64,000 nt of DNA from Xestospongia bergquistia (taxonomy: Eukaryota > Porifera > Demospongiae > Haplosclerida > Petrosiidae), in NCBI GenBank assembly GCA_963965975.1, contig OZ014415.1, forward strand, positions 3,787,001 to 3,851,000, read 5' to 3'. Below the pieces are notes generated by a model. That model did no database searches and was not told the origin of the DNA. It saw only the letters and a list, made by a program, of their open reading frames with translations. A program made the position numbers and the translations under genes. Below, in pieces: positions 42,162-54,093 of this stretch. The number at the start of each line of letters is the position of its first letter. Within the stretch, counting starts at the first letter, position 1.

Positions 42162-42371
42162 GTGTGTGTGTGTCTTCATGTCTTTCTCTTACTCAAGTTA
42201 TTTTGTGTTTGTGCTGAAGATGAAGTGAGTGTGGTCTTATATGAATGTCCTCAAGTAATAACAGTAACCTATAAGTCCAGTAACCGAATGTGTAATTCAA
42301 AGATGGAGTTATTGAAACCTCTCCTTGAAAATGTGAAAGCAAATCCTAATGCCGTGGATGTAGATATATGA
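42162..42371 (+). CDS. Doubtful small open frame after a GT microsatellite
   Basis: A short (TG)n run at 42160-42174 leads into an open frame of 69 codons whose end reads EDEVSVVLYECPQVITVTYK and MELLKPLLENVKANPNAVDV. The second half has coding-like composition and could be an exon. No family is recognised, and the N-terminal part is repeat-derived. Confidence 0.25.
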   Translation: MCVCLHVFLLLKLFCVCAEDEVSVVLYECPQVITVTYKSSNRMCNSKMELLKPLLENVKANPNAVDVDI

Positions 42372-43095
42372 ACAAAAATAAGAATATTAAGAAAATAATT
42401 ATAGAATCATGAAAGATAATAGCGAATAGACAAATATAGATAACAAAAATGGAAACAGAGTAATCAATAATCAAACATAACATGACCAGCAAAACCAAAA
42501 CCTCATCTTTGGAGAAAACTTTAAATTGACGCAATGAAAGTAATACCAGGTTAATTAAATAAGAGTCATATATAATTGAACTTACCTACTCATCATTGAT
42601 TGGCTTTAAGCACAGACCAAAATAGCAAACAGGATTACTTTTTAAAATCTCAATAACTGCCTGAACATTAATCTACATGTCATGAGAAAAGTATTTGTGG
42701 TAAATTTCAATGCATACATTCCCATCCAAACACAAATTACATGTTGTTTCTGGCCAAACTTCAGCATCATCACTTACAAGGAGAGCATTTATTGCGATTC
42801 TGCAACATTACGATCAGCAAAACACTCTAAAATAACTGAGAGTTCGATGACCTTAACCTAAAAAGTAATATTACATATACCTCTTTCCTTGTCATTATAG
42901 GTTTGTGCTTGTCAGCTTTCTTTTGTTTCTATTTAGGCAAATTCATAACAGTTAACTCTGACGTTTTTTAATCTTTGGAAATTTGATTTTAGAAATAACC
43001 ACATTAAGTAAAAAATTAAGTAAAATATAAATATTAGTCTACAAGTTGGTGACAGGTACAATACACAACATCCAGAACAGCTGAAATTAAGTGAG
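42372..43095. other. No gene seen
   Basis: AT-rich; no supported feature before the repeated exons on the minus strand. Confidence 0.6.
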
Positions 43096-43099
43096 TCTA

Positions 43100-44802
43100 A
43101 AATTGATATAAATGGACAACTTATTGTTTTTATTCATAGTACTTCAGTAACAATTGGTGTAGATGTAACTATAGAACCACTTGAAGTAAACAAATAATTT
43201 TTGAAACATGTATTAAAGTGTGTGGAGGTTTAGATTCTGTGTCTACATGATTATGATAAAAAATTGATTAATCTTAAACTGATCACTACCATCATATTAG
43301 TAACTACAAATAGTAGTATTTTACACATGAATTATTTGGAAGAAACCATAATAATATATTTCAGAATTAAAATTAATTAACTTTAAACACAATTTAGATG
43401 TGATCTTAAAAAATTAACATTAGTAAAATGATTTTTAATACCATGCAACTTATGCACATTTGTAAAAAAATTGGAAATAGCTTTTAATTCTTAGGAAATC
43501 ACTATGTCAGTAATTTTATGACAATTTTGTTATTGAAGTTAGATGGAACATTCATTGGTTCGATGAAGTATTCTTTGCCAAACATACTTATAAATATGAA
43601 ATATGGACCTTCTGTTTTATCTTACCAAGGTTAAGTATGCCAGTTTGAGTAGGTGAAATTGTTTGAGGTGAAAAAGAATCAGGATGGCAACCAATATCAG
43701 CTACATCATTGCAACAATTGTTCAAAATGTGACAGGTTTGATCAGAATAGCATCCATTGTTGCTACAACTTTGCAACATATTTCTTACACAACATCAAAA
43801 ATAATTGAGATTAAGAGCCTAACATGAGCCTGAAATTAGCATAAGACAACTTATTATTTTTATTCATAGTGTTCAGTTACCTCCAGTAACAAATAGTGTA
43901 GATGTAACAATAGAACCACTTGAAGTAAATAAAAAAATTGTTGAAAGATGTGTACTGCTTATTAAAGTGTATGCAGGTTTAAATTCTGTGTTTAAATTAA
44001 AAGGATAAAAATTTTATAATTTCTTAAGTTGATAAAAAGCACGGGATAAGTAACTACATATGCTAGTACTTTAAACATAAACAGTTAGGAAGAAAGCTTC
44101 ATATATTTGAAGCCTTCATGAACCATAAAGTTAACATATTGTTAACAGATCACAAGCATCATAATTATTATGTTAAGAAGAAATCTTCATTATTGTCACA
44201 ACAAACTAAATTTGATCATAATTAGTAGAGAAGCGATTATGATACTACATACAATGCAGGAGCAAAAGCAAGAAAAATATTAGTAAAGACTTTTTATTTT
44301 GTAAGAATTCGTAATCTATCATTATATAAGTTTATGATAATTTAGTTATTGGAGTCAGTTGCAACATACATTACTGGTTTTGATATTGTTATGCTTAACA
44401 TGCTTATAAAATAAAAATGAAATGTGGAGCTCCTATTTTGACTTACCAAGCTCAAGTGTATTAGTTTTAGTAGGTGAAACTATAGATGATGAAGAAGACA
44501 TAAGATAACATCCAATATCAACTACATCACTACAACAATCATTCCAAATGTGACAGTTTTGATCACAACAGCACCATTATCGTTACAAGCTGTTGACAGG
44601 GTCCATACATAACATCCAGAGTAATTTAAGATTAAGAGTAAAACATGAGCCTAAAATTAGCATAAAACAACTTTATTCAGTGTTGATTTACCTCCAGTAA
44701 CAGTTGGTGTAGATATAACTACAGAACCACTTGAAGAAGATGAAAAACTTGCTGGAAGATATGTACTACTTGTAAAAGGGTATGAAGGTTTAAATTCTGT
44801 GT
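43100..44802 (-). CDS. Repeated Ser/Thr-rich and Cys-rich exons of a secreted-type gene
   Basis: A module recurs about every 810 bp on the minus strand. The Ser/Thr exon is 44692-44802 (111 nt, GTAG acceptor, GTAAAT donor; EFKPSYPFTSSTYLPASF, SSSSSGSVVISTPTVTG), with a same-length copy at 43881-43991 and a degraded one ending 43242. The Cys exon, 143 nt, is at 44447-44589 and 43626-43768 (SCSNNGCYSDQTCHILNNCC and DVADIGCHPDSF). The Ser/Thr exon is phase 1 on both sides. Together they look like a mucin-type stalk alternating with a small disulfide module. They lie downstream of the IgGFc-like exons of the left arm, so they probably form the C-terminal part of that gene. Some copies are decayed. 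Confidence 0.5.
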
Positions 44803-45376
44803 CTACATGAAAAAAGTTTAAAATTGATAATTATACTTTTCATGTAAGAGATAAACTTATCATATATATATAAGCTTCACATTTACAACTGCATGATACT
44901 ACTTAACAGATCAACTCTAAACCTTCATATGTCAATAAAACTAAATTTTGACTGTACTAAGATTTGATTACCACATGAGCTAAATAGTAAATGTGAGAAA
45001 CAATTTAATGACGTACAATCCTAAAGCAAACAAAGTAAATATAAGTGAAAATCATCTTATAATTGTTTTAGGAGATACTAACCACACAGTTAAACAATAA
45101 CTAAAGCTACAAAGATTGTACAATTCGTAGCAGTGTCTGTAGAAATTAAGCTATTGCTACAGTGTTGGAATTATATGCAGACAAGAAAGCTAGAAAAAAG
45201 TTTTTGAGTATTATCTATCACATGTCATCATTGTAGAGCTTATGTATAGAGTTGATTCATTGGTTAGTATATGTGGTTGAATTTTATTCTACAGTCACTT
45301 AATCAAAAAACTATAAGACTCCCTGACATGTGTAATTTGACTTTACAAGAAGGCCAGACAGATGGGTGAAGTCCAG

Positions 45377-45913
45377 GGGTTGTTCCTAGAATGTCTAAAC
45401 AAAAAATGCCTAATCCCAGAATGTCTAATCAAAATCCCAAAAGTATTATTATAACTGCTGCTAGTGCATGTAATTTATCAAAGGATATTCAGTAAAGGGA
45501 TTAAAGCATAAACATCTCAATCACATATACCTTTGATCTATTAGTTTAGTATTTAAGACTAGAACCAACCTGTAGAGCAGTCAGTCAGTCTGTTTGCTCA
45601 TGAGTTTGAAATATGGAGTTTATTATACTAATCACGAAGGTGGAAAAGCTGTTCTTCTTGATGGTTGGTTTTTACCAACTCTTACCATCCTTTACCATCA
45701 ATGCTTTCATTTATGGAAGACAGTTCCCTCTCCTCAAGTTACATACGCAAGTTAAAAAAAAACATGAAAATGGCTCCAGAACTTTAGATTCATGTATTAA
45801 TATAATTAAAGACCTTGCTGTTTCCTTTGATTAATTTTTTCATTAATAATTTCATTTTTTAGACATTTTCAAGACATTCTGGGATTAGATTTTAGACATT
45901 CTGGGATACATTC
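45377..45913 (+). mobile_element. MULE-derived short element (MITE-like)
   Basis: 537 bp with a perfect 9-bp target duplication GAAGTCCAG (45368-45376 and 45914-45922). The ends are imperfect inverted repeats rich in AGAATGTCTAATCCCAGAATGTC, like those of the element at 32888. It retains the same coding start (MEFI...EGGKAVLLDGWF, one frameshift, 45613) and the last C-terminal residues (TLDSCINIIKDLAVSFD, 45785-45834); everything between is deleted. It is absent from the right arm, so it inserted after the duplication or was lost there. Confidence 0.85.
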
Positions 45914-47099
45914 GAAGTCCAGACTCATTCTGAATTAAAGAAAAAAAAACTAAAGTTCTGAAAAGTTGCCATAGTTTCCATTGTAATGTTAGTTTGTTTG
46001 CAACTGCTGTGCTGCCACTGCATGAAATACTTATAATAAAATAGACAACAGAATTGTATGAAGACTTCTTTACCTCATTTAAACAATCAGGTGCACGTGG
46101 TATACGTAGATGGTGTTAAAACTAAAACTATATAGTCCTTCCAAGTGTCAGTATAAACTTAATGGGTGTGGGAGTCATAGTCAATTTCAGTCAATTTTGC
46201 CATAACTTCGAAACCAAACATTTTAACTAAAATTTCCACATTGGAATTGTAGATAATTGTATTTTTTACCCATAGCAGTTTTATAAGAGCAAACACGTGT
46301 CCAACTTCCCTGTGTTTTTTTTTGAAGTCTGTGTCTAATGTGCTAGTAATGGAACACCATAATATGAATAGAATCTATTAGGCTCTGGTGTTTAAGATTT
46401 ACGGTTTTGAGTATAGTATTAATTTCACATTAAAGTACAGAGTTCTATTACTAGCACTCTTCTTTTTTTGAAGGTCTTTGTGAATCTTTATTTCCCCCAG
46501 ACAGTCATTTATCTAGAACAACTTGCTAATGCTTAACGTTTGCTGTTTCTCTGTCGGTTTGTAGAGTTTTGTAGCTGTAAGCAATTTCTCTGCTGTATTA
46601 GAGCTGTTCAAAGTGCATTGCCAGCTAACAGACACATAAAGCAAATACTATAACTCACACTCACAAAAGTGAACATCGAGGTTTAATGACACACATACAC
46701 ATAAAATACAGAAGTGTAACAAATTATACATTGATTACAGTTTTTTACAATAATTAAGATCTTACCACAAACATCTGCCTATTTCCATTAAAATATCTTG
46801 GAAAGCAGTTTGCACACTAATCAGGATAACAAACTGCATTGGAATAGTTAGTATAAACAATGCTATCATAAATATCTGAGCTTCATTTCTTGGTTGGTTG
46901 ACCAAATGAACAAATTAGGTAAATAATAATAATTACACTAATGGTAATCATTATAAAGAAATATTAGTATAGTATATAATTTATTACAAAAATCATTAAG
47001 AGTCCTAAATTGATTTTTATTTCCATGACAACCACCATGTATGAATAATTCACATTGATTACTGGTGTTATAAATCCAACAAAGAAGTCTACCATTACA

Positions 47100-47690
47100 T
47101 GATCTAACTTCAGGAGGTAGAAGGTAACTAGCTCAAAAAAGTAATATTATTACAATTACTTGTATAAATCTATATATGCGTGTGTGTGTATAAATTTACA
47201 ATAAAATCAGAGCTTGAATTTTGTCAAGTAAAATAATTACCATTGCTTCTTAGAATGTTAATGGATTTAATTTAATGCCTCCAACATAACTTTATCCTGC
47301 ATAATGTGTCGAGCCATAGATAGAGACAAACAATTTACCATTTGAGTTAGTATGTGCTATTGTATTGTACCACTAAAAGATGTTGAATACCCATATCCAT
47401 AGATAGAACCATCTGATGCATACATTAAAATCCATTGATAAGATTGCTGTTGGTCAATAAACTCTGGTTAAAGTAAGCATCATTTGGTACAACCACACTG
47501 TAATATCTAGTACCATTTGATATCAATACAGAAAACTGGACTGAGTGTTTGTATTGTTCTATTGATGGCATTGTTGTAAGAGAAGGGTCACCAAAGTTAC
47601 CACAAGCATATTGAGTACTAACAGCAATTTGAGCAACATAGATTGGTCGATCAGAGATAATACTTCAGTATACAATGTTGATTGTGTAAA
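47100..47690 (-). pseudogene. Downstream IgGFc-like exon, left arm
   Basis: On the minus strand it contains ISNGTRYYSVVVPNDAYFNQ, SYQWILMYASDGSIYGYGYS, FSGTIQYS and YVGGIKLNP. The beta-rich pattern with 'YYSVVVP-NDAY' resembles the repeats of IgGFc-binding-like domains. The right-arm counterpart is 61940-62350. In-frame stops and a shift interrupt it in both arms. Confidence 0.45.
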
Positions 47691-47699
47691 ACATATCTC

Positions 47700-47914
47700 T
47701 GGCGGATCTAGGAGGGTGCACAGGCACCCCATTTTATTCTATAATAATATTCATGGTCAATGATCAAGTCACACCCTACGGTATATAATTATTACTTTAA
47801 GTATATTCATAGCAACCTTACTTACAATTAAAAGGGTGTGGTATGATTAATAAATATTATGAATATTTATTAGGTTTGTGCACCCACTATTTCTACACTC
47901 TGGATCCGCCGGTG
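47700..47914. mobile_element. Short inverted-repeat element, left-arm copy
   Basis: Begins GGCGGATCTAGGAGGGTGCACA and ends TGGATCCGCC; the same element is at 61683-61896 in the other arm, where its 9-bp target duplication is clear. Its presence in both arms shows it predates the inverted duplication. Confidence 0.7.
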
Positions 47915-48182
47915 AAACCATTTGTTGTTTTCATCAAATTTGATATGTTCTGGTTTGTAATATGTACCACAAGTTTTGACGGCATTTGTTTTATTAATAC
48001 TAGCAATCATTTTGTAACTTTGCCTATTGCTTCCATGCTAGTACTCATGTGTAATTGTAACAGAAATGTCTTTCCCCATGTTATTGTTAGTGTCAGCATC
48101 AACAGTCCCAGATGGAACTCTTGGCAGTTTCATGTCAACTGATAATAGTGAGTGGATTGTCGGATGAAATTTGGTTCCATTG

Positions 48183-48772
48183 CTATAAGATCAACTTGAG
48201 CCTTATAAACAAAGAATGTTTGGAGTGAATGAAGAACAAAGCCAAAGGAATTCCAGCTGAAACAATTATATTAACAGATGTACTGTCTTGAGGATCTGAT
48301 GGAACAGTAATGTCATTGTTTGGAATGATAGTCACATTACTGTTATTAAGGCAACCAATAGTCATGAACTGACTTGTCTGATCACTCCAACCTAATGTAG
48401 ACACAACATAGTATATGTATTGAGTTGTTGTCTGTTTATGACATGGAAGAGCTAGATAAGACATGAAATGTGACTGACTACGGTAGCTCCATGCAATAAC
48501 TGATATTGGGTCTGTGTCTAGAGAGTAAAATTTAAAACCCTTTCTTCTCCAGGAATAGATGTGATCTATCACTTCGTAACTTGCTTTTTGAGGGATGTTA
48601 TAACTAGTTGTTCCAACATATGAGAAGTTGCCATCAAGTGATGTAACTTTGAAAGTAATAGGATTTGTTTTCATAGTATAAACATACAATGTGCGCACAT
48701 TAGATCCATGTACATGTTCATAGAATCTCACAAAGAATTCACTAATGGATGAACTGGGGTCAATTATTGGCT
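48183..48772 (-). CDS. IgGFc-binding-like exon, left arm
   Basis: After an ATTATAG acceptor (48773 side) the minus frame is open to about 48183: FYEHVHGSNVRTLYVYTMKT, VTSLDGNFSYVGTTSYN, DTDPISVIAWSYRSQSHFMS, YLALPCHKQTTTQYIYYVVS, SQFMTIGCLNNSNVTIIPN, DSTSVNIIVSAGIPLA. The series 'hydrophobic strand, D/N-P-I-x-V, YLALP, Y-x-V-x-S, S-x-F-x-x-I-x-C-x-x-N-S-x-V-x-I-x-P' is that of the IgGFc_binding family found at the start of FCGBP-like secreted proteins. This copy is open for 182 codons from 48731, whereas the right-arm copy has a frameshift near 61075. The last residues shift frame relative to the right arm. It is probably extracellular. Confidence 0.6.
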
Positions 48773-49042
48773 CTATAATGAGAAAATAACATTAAAATAG
48801 ATACCAAAAAATATTTTTTTAACTTTATTGTGATGAAGCTGAACTTGAGAACTATTTAAGTAAAGTGTGTAGTGAATGTATAATACATCCTTATAAATTA
48901 TCTGTAGGTATGGTAGTGCTGAATATATAGAGATACCATCAGAAAAAAATAGCCATTGCATCCAATCTATACATTATAATCCTTTTCAATAACTCTATAA
49001 TAATAAGGTTATTAGACTTATTTGGGTATATACTTACTTTTA

Positions 49043-49249
49043 TCAAGTATTTTTTAAACTATCTGTAGTGACCGAATGAATTTGAGAAGAATTATAGAAC
49101 CGGCTATTTGTATAACTGACAACCGACCCAATGACAATAGTAATAATAATAATAATGATAACAACTGCAGCAAATAAGACAACTATGACAACTGACAAAA
49201 ATACTAAAAGCACGCTGTATTTATATCGATACATGACGTAATAATACAC
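49043..49249 (-). CDS. Single-membrane-span open frame, left arm
   Basis: 68 codons with a very hydrophobic core (VLLVFLSVVIVVLFAAVV then a run of Ile) after a basic start (YRYKYS): one membrane span in type II-like orientation, followed by VSYTNSRFYNSS. The frame opens with GTG rather than ATG, so the true start may be the Met five codons in or an upstream exon. It ends in TGA just before a GTAAGT donor. The right-arm copy (60412-60618) differs at 3 residues. It lies between the ubiquitin-like and IgGFc-like exons and could be the signal-anchor exon of the latter. Confidence 0.45.
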   Translation of the reverse strand: MYYYVMYRYKYSVLLVFLSVVIVVLFAAVVIIIIIITIVIGSVVSYTNSRFYNSSQIHSVTTDSLKNT

Positions 49250-49345
49250 AATAATGAATATAGAATTAATACATGTAGGTTGAACCTACTAGGTTCAAGG
49301 TTTATCAAATTAAATCTCTATGGTTATTGGCATTTTCTGTTACAT

Positions 49346-49543
49346 TCATGAACGAGGTGGGTTGACACTCACAGTACATCCATCAATAATCCATGGAATA
49401 TATGCAATGGTTACATCTCCTTCTTTAAGAGATACTTGCTTGAAGTCATAGTTGTTAGGAGTACTGATCTCATAAAGCACGAGTAGATGAGATGAAACCC
49501 TAGACATTACTTTAATTAACTCTAATAGTCTGCTTAACATCAT
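49346..49543 (-). pseudogene. C-terminal stub of the ubiquitin-like-domain gene, left arm
   Basis: Encodes only the last 65 residues of the 414-residue protein at 59071-60315 (LLELIKVMSRVSSHLLVLYE, SLKEGDVTIAYIPWIIDGC, ending VNPPRS). The remaining 5' part is missing because of the roughly 2.2-kb difference between the arms near 49590. It is not a complete gene. Confidence 0.8.
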
Positions 49544-49717
49544 CTACTTTGGATTAAAAATATTGATGTAACCATTATAATAAATCTTTCAAGTGTGAAT
49601 CTCTGAACAGTATATCATGTGCTAAAAAGACTTGAATCAGTTATTTTACTTGTCAAAAGACTTTGTTCAGTTTAGAGAGATAGCGACGCACACGGATAAA
49701 AAATTGCAGGGCGAAAT

Positions 49718-49874
49718 AAAAACAACCAGCAATTTTTTTGGTCCTAGGACAAAAAATTGCGTAGGATAAAATATTGCGTGACAGTCCAATATTTTCCAAC
49801 TTCTTAGTAAAAGTTAGAGGTTCTCCAATGACAGCTATGGTGCTAGTATTTTTAGTTCGCGCACAATGTATTGA
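49718..49874. repeat. Left-arm-specific insertion with CCTAGG palindrome
   Basis: About 150 bp with no counterpart in the right arm (which runs directly from GCAGGGCAATAA to GGCAAAGATAACTGCC). It contains GTCCTAGGAC and repeated 'aaaaaattgcg' motifs, like the clusters at 52690-52930 and 58725-58880. Confidence 0.55.
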
Positions 49875-49991
49875 CAAAGATAACTGCCAAAAGTTAGTAA
49901 AACTGTTATAACTTTCCGAAGAGGTATTTTTGCAAAAGTTCTCACTTTAAAAAGTTGGAAAATGTCATAAGCTGTATGCAGGAGGTTTTTA

Positions 49992-50270
49992 TTGAACTCT
50001 CTAGTCTTCACTGAAAGATGTGCTTTTTCAAAGTTTTTTCAGACTTTTATAGCTTTTTGTTCGTTTGATGCTCATTTTGGCAGTATTCTTAAGAAGTACA
50101 GACGTTTTGCTACCATCCACTATAGTTTGGTGGCTACCAGTGCCGTGTTTGCCAAGTTAAAGCAGTTTAAAGCCTTTTGCCCGGGTAACAGACACACAGA
50201 CACACTGACAAACTACAGTAACCCTCGCTATGCGCCCATATGCACAGCAAGGTTAAATATATACATTTAA
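49992..50270 (+). repeat. 92-residue open frame in a repeat, left arm
   Basis: Open frame (SKFFQTFIAFCSFDAHFGSI, ATIHYSLVATSAVFAKLKQF) with a near-identical copy at 57383-57661 on the opposite strand. The sequence around CCCGGGTAACAGACACACAGA looks like a dispersed repeat rather than a host gene. No domain is recognised. Its strand is opposite to the arm's other genes. Confidence 0.35.
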
Positions 50271-50658
50271 AAAATGAAGTAGATGTACTGATAAGTAATA
50301 TCAGTTCAACACAAACAATGCAAATTAAGATGATACGATGGCAATTCCATCATCCCTATATAACAGCAAAGGTAGCACAAACAATTTAGAATATTCACCA
50401 ACTATCTAACGACTTAAAATAATATGTGCTATTATGAAAGGATGATGCAATTACCATTCCTACTATCTTGCTTGTATTCTTTGTATTAGATTGACATTAG
50501 CCATCCATACATTTACTTCATTTTTAAATGTCCTTATTTACCTATTTAATTAAGTATTCATATAATTACATGCAAGTGGCTTGATAATCGTAACATGCTA
50601 GAAGGCAACAATTTTTCATATTAGACCAGCTTACTGAAAAGCATTGTTACATGTTGTG

Positions 50659-51030
50659 GTAGACCATTCCTCTTAGCCAATTACCCTGCTATCCATGATG
50701 GAGTGACCCTCTATCTTCTTTCCTCAATGAAGGTATTCAAATTCATGTGAAAGTATCTACATCGAATCCCAATCAACCTGTTTTATTCCAAGACATCTTT
50801 CTGGGTATTTGTTAATGCTTACGTCAATATTTTTAATCCAAAGGAAATGATGTTAAGCAGACTACTAAAATTGATTAAAGGAATCTCCAAATGTTCATTT
50901 TTCTATCTGTGCTTTATAAGATCATAACTGATGGCAACTGTGAAACCATGCAAGTATCTATTAAAGAAGAAGAGGTAACCATTGCATCTATTCCATGGAT
51001 TATTGATGGATGTACAGTGAGTATCTTCTA
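50659..51030 (+). pseudogene. Third C-terminal fragment of the ubiquitin-like gene
   Basis: Starts exactly at the inner edge of the left arm with GTAGACCATTCCTCTTAGCC and follows the right-arm gene from 59911 (ANYPAIHDG, then IFNPKEMMLSRLL, then IPWIIDGCTVS-like) to a GTGAGT at 51018. Frameshifts and substitutions are much more numerous than between the arms, so this is an older duplicate. It is plus-oriented, opposite to the left-arm stub next to it. Confidence 0.75.
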
Positions 51031-52689
51031 ATCCACTTTGTACATAATTATAGCATCAAACTCTAATAATCACTGAGACTTACTTTGTTTGCTTTTTGTT
51101 CTCATGTAATGTATTGCATTGGAAAATTGGCTCATAGAACCATAGCTTGTTTTCTTTGTATACATATAATTATTCTCTCTCCTTAATCTGTTACTGTTTA
51201 TTGTTACTTTTGTGTCAGTTTATGTATAAATTATAGTTTATTATATTAAGCTCTTTAGTCATTATTGTTTTTGGTTATTGATTGTTGATATGAGTTGTAA
51301 GAAGTGTTTTTATTCTCTCTCTGTTGTCCCCTTTTTTACAATATTACACATAAGCCAAGTTTATAAAATTTAAATGTTGCCTAAATTTGAATATTTGCAA
51401 ATTGTAATAATTAAATTTTTGGAGATGCAATTTCTGTTTAATTCTTATATCATTGCTTTCCACCAACACTTAACAAAAGCATACATACATATTAGTCAAC
51501 CGTACTACATACAAGTATAATGTGTTTAATTCCAAATAATCAAATCCATACATCAAAGGATGATATTATTGTCAATGCATGAATAGATAATATAAGGAGA
51601 TCAGAATTGTGTTGTCTTCTAGCAATCTATAAACAGGTACATTATTAGTTGAATTAGCTATTTCTGACTTATTCTGCTTATATGCATAAATTTATTTTAT
51701 TTTTTAGTCATTATAAGTTATACCAATGCCTTCTTCTTTGGCATATCCCGAATACAGTCATTCATTCAACTTGTAATATTAAAGAAAACACATTGACATT
51801 GTGAACACACTTTAACAAATTTATAATTCAAATAAAAGAAAACATAAACAAGTAAATAATGATTTTAAAAAATATTAAATATATGGAAGGCAGTAAAAAC
51901 ATCTTAAACAATTAATTCCAAAGTAGTATCATTATCCATACATAGTAGTCACACAGAAGTACCTGAACACTATTATTAATTTCAAAGCTATTTTTTGCAG
52001 TATAGTGAGTACATTGCTTAAACAAGATCCTCATTTTCTATAAAGCTGAACAATATTTTACCCTAGACTTCATCAACATAGTAATAATAATGAAAATATC
52101 TAACTATATTAACATTGTGACATTAAATGTCAATTAGCTACTTCAAATTATTACAGCTGCATTACTATAATATAATATAAGTAGCTGTTACCATGTACTG
52201 GATTAGAACTGAATATAAGTACTCTATTGGCCAAGCTTCTCTTGATAATACAATACGTTATTTTATATTCCTATCTTATACACAATTTGTTATTGTCACA
52301 TTTTACTAGCTTATATCAATCCCAAAGTATAATGCAGAAGGTTTCATTGTGGTATATAATGCATTAAACAGTTTAGTTGAAGACAAACTAATGTTGTTGT
52401 CAGTAATGAAAATATTGCATACATAATAAGAATTTAAGTTAAGCTAAATTTTATTAATGTATTACAAATTACATTATTATGTTAGCATGTATCTATTGAT
52501 GTATGTATATATAGTGTGCCATTAATTATAAGTTGTGACTTATCTATTTCAAACAAAATAAATAGATTATTATTATCATGTATGTCTTTATTAAAGAATG
52601 GATTTGTTATATAGAGGGAAGAGAGTTATTGCTCAATGATAAACTAATGATTATAAGATAGTGGGTCTGTCACGAAAAATTTGACTTTA
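51031..52689. other. No gene seen
   Basis: AT-rich spacer with many stops in all frames; no motif or element boundary recognised. Confidence 0.65.
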
Positions 52690-52930
52690 TTTAGATTAAA
52701 TGCTAAATCTTATTATAATCAGATCAAATTGGACTTGGGACCAAGTCTTGCTGCCAAAAATAGACCTAGGTCCAAATTTTGTTGCAAAAAGTGGACCTAT
52801 CTCTAGGAACAAATTTTGCAGTATAGGTACAAATTAGGCAGCAAAATGTGGTCCTAGGTCCAAATTTAGCTTGCACAAATTGGACCTAGGTCCAATTTCA
52901 ACTAGGAACAAATTTTCCATGATAGGTCAT
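52690..52930. repeat. Cluster of CCTAGG-centred palindromes
   Basis: Repeated short words built on TGGACCTAGGTCCAAATTTTG recur about every 30-40 bp (about 52760, 52790, 52850, 52885), ending in CATGATAGGTCATC. A related but diverged cluster (GTCCTAGGATAAAT..., ending CATGATAGGTAGTTCG) is at 58725-58895. It may be the end of an unclassified repeat element. Confidence 0.5.
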
Positions 52931-54093
52931 CAACACTCGTGTGGGGGCGTCGATCACGTAATCTCGCCAACGCACTCAAAAGGTAAAAATCATTTGTACT
53001 TTGAAATGAATTTCTATGGGACTCCCTGTTTAGCTGCCTTATACAAAAGACCATGATGGTAAGAGTGTGTTTGGAGAGGAAGAATACAGCAAAGGTGTAC
53101 ATGCAGTTTCAAGCATGTGTACATCTCACAGTATGGACTAAAAAAACTAGTAATATTATTATCAAACTTTAACATTAAGCAATGTAGTTCTACAAACCTC
53201 CTGCAATTAAATTATTATAGCTAATCTTGTCTTTTGTTGTACATTAGATATCTAAAATAATATATGTGTGTATGTATTTTAATATAATCGTTTGTTGTTA
53301 ATACCCACAAAATAGTTTAAGTTAAGACACAATTAATAAGTGTGAAATCCTAATAGTAAACAAAAGATTATAATATGTAGGATTTTGTATTTCTTCTTCT
53401 TAATTGAGTTACTATAGTAGTTAGTATAATTGATGAAGACAACCAAAAGTTTAGTTGAAGAAAAAAAAGTAATACTGTCAATAATAAAATATTGCATTCA
53501 TAGACAAAATCACAACTCCCTTTTTTAAGGCAAAGTTCGCTCCACATTTTCTGATGAATGAAATCAAATTCTAAGTGACCCTATGTAAATTGTGAGTGAC
53601 CCCCAGACTTTGTTACAAATCCTACAGAAATCCTAAATCATATACTATCTATGCTTTAAGGTAGTACCAAGTATTACAAGTTCGAAGTGTGGTCTAGGAA
53701 CAGTATAAAAGTAGTACAATTAATTCTCAGTAACTTCTAAAGAAGTAGATTGTTGCTTTGGTTTGTGGTTGTTGTAATATTGAGTAGTATTTATGGACAA
53801 ACTAGTATTAATGATCATAATTGGTCCAAGTTTCAGTATTTATTCATTGTAAAGCCTCTAATTAATGGTTGTCCTCATAATGACTATTAATTTAAATTAT
53901 AATTTGAGAGTACTTCCCCTTGTAACAAGAGTAATTCAAATGTTCTATTTTTACTCACAGTTTCTGAACATATGACATGATGTTTTACAGTTTCTGTACC
54001 TGTAGAATGAAGTAACAAGTTTTATATTGAAGTTTTAGGATTCATTCCTTTAATTAACTTAACAGAATAAAGAAATGGAACATAATATAATGT
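52931..54093. other. No recognised gene
   Basis: The segment 52930-53100 is GC-richer, with GTGTGGGGGCGTCGATCACG; short open frames on both strands here have no known domain. The rest to 54093 is AT-rich and featureless. Confidence 0.5.

Larger units (their letters stand above)
44755..50658. repeat. Left arm of a large inverted duplication
   Basis: Reverse complement of 56995-64000, with high identity over the TM open frame (3 of 68 residues differ), the 92-residue frame (3 of 92) and the IgGFc-like exons. The outer end is set only by the right edge of the window (64000 pairs with about 44755). The inner end is at AAAAGCATTGTTACATGTTGTG (50658). Indels between arms: about 875 bp at 45310-46185 present only here (containing a MULE derivative), about 150 bp at 49718-49874 only here, and about 2.2 kb of the right arm (57893-60084) absent here. 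Confidence 0.92.
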
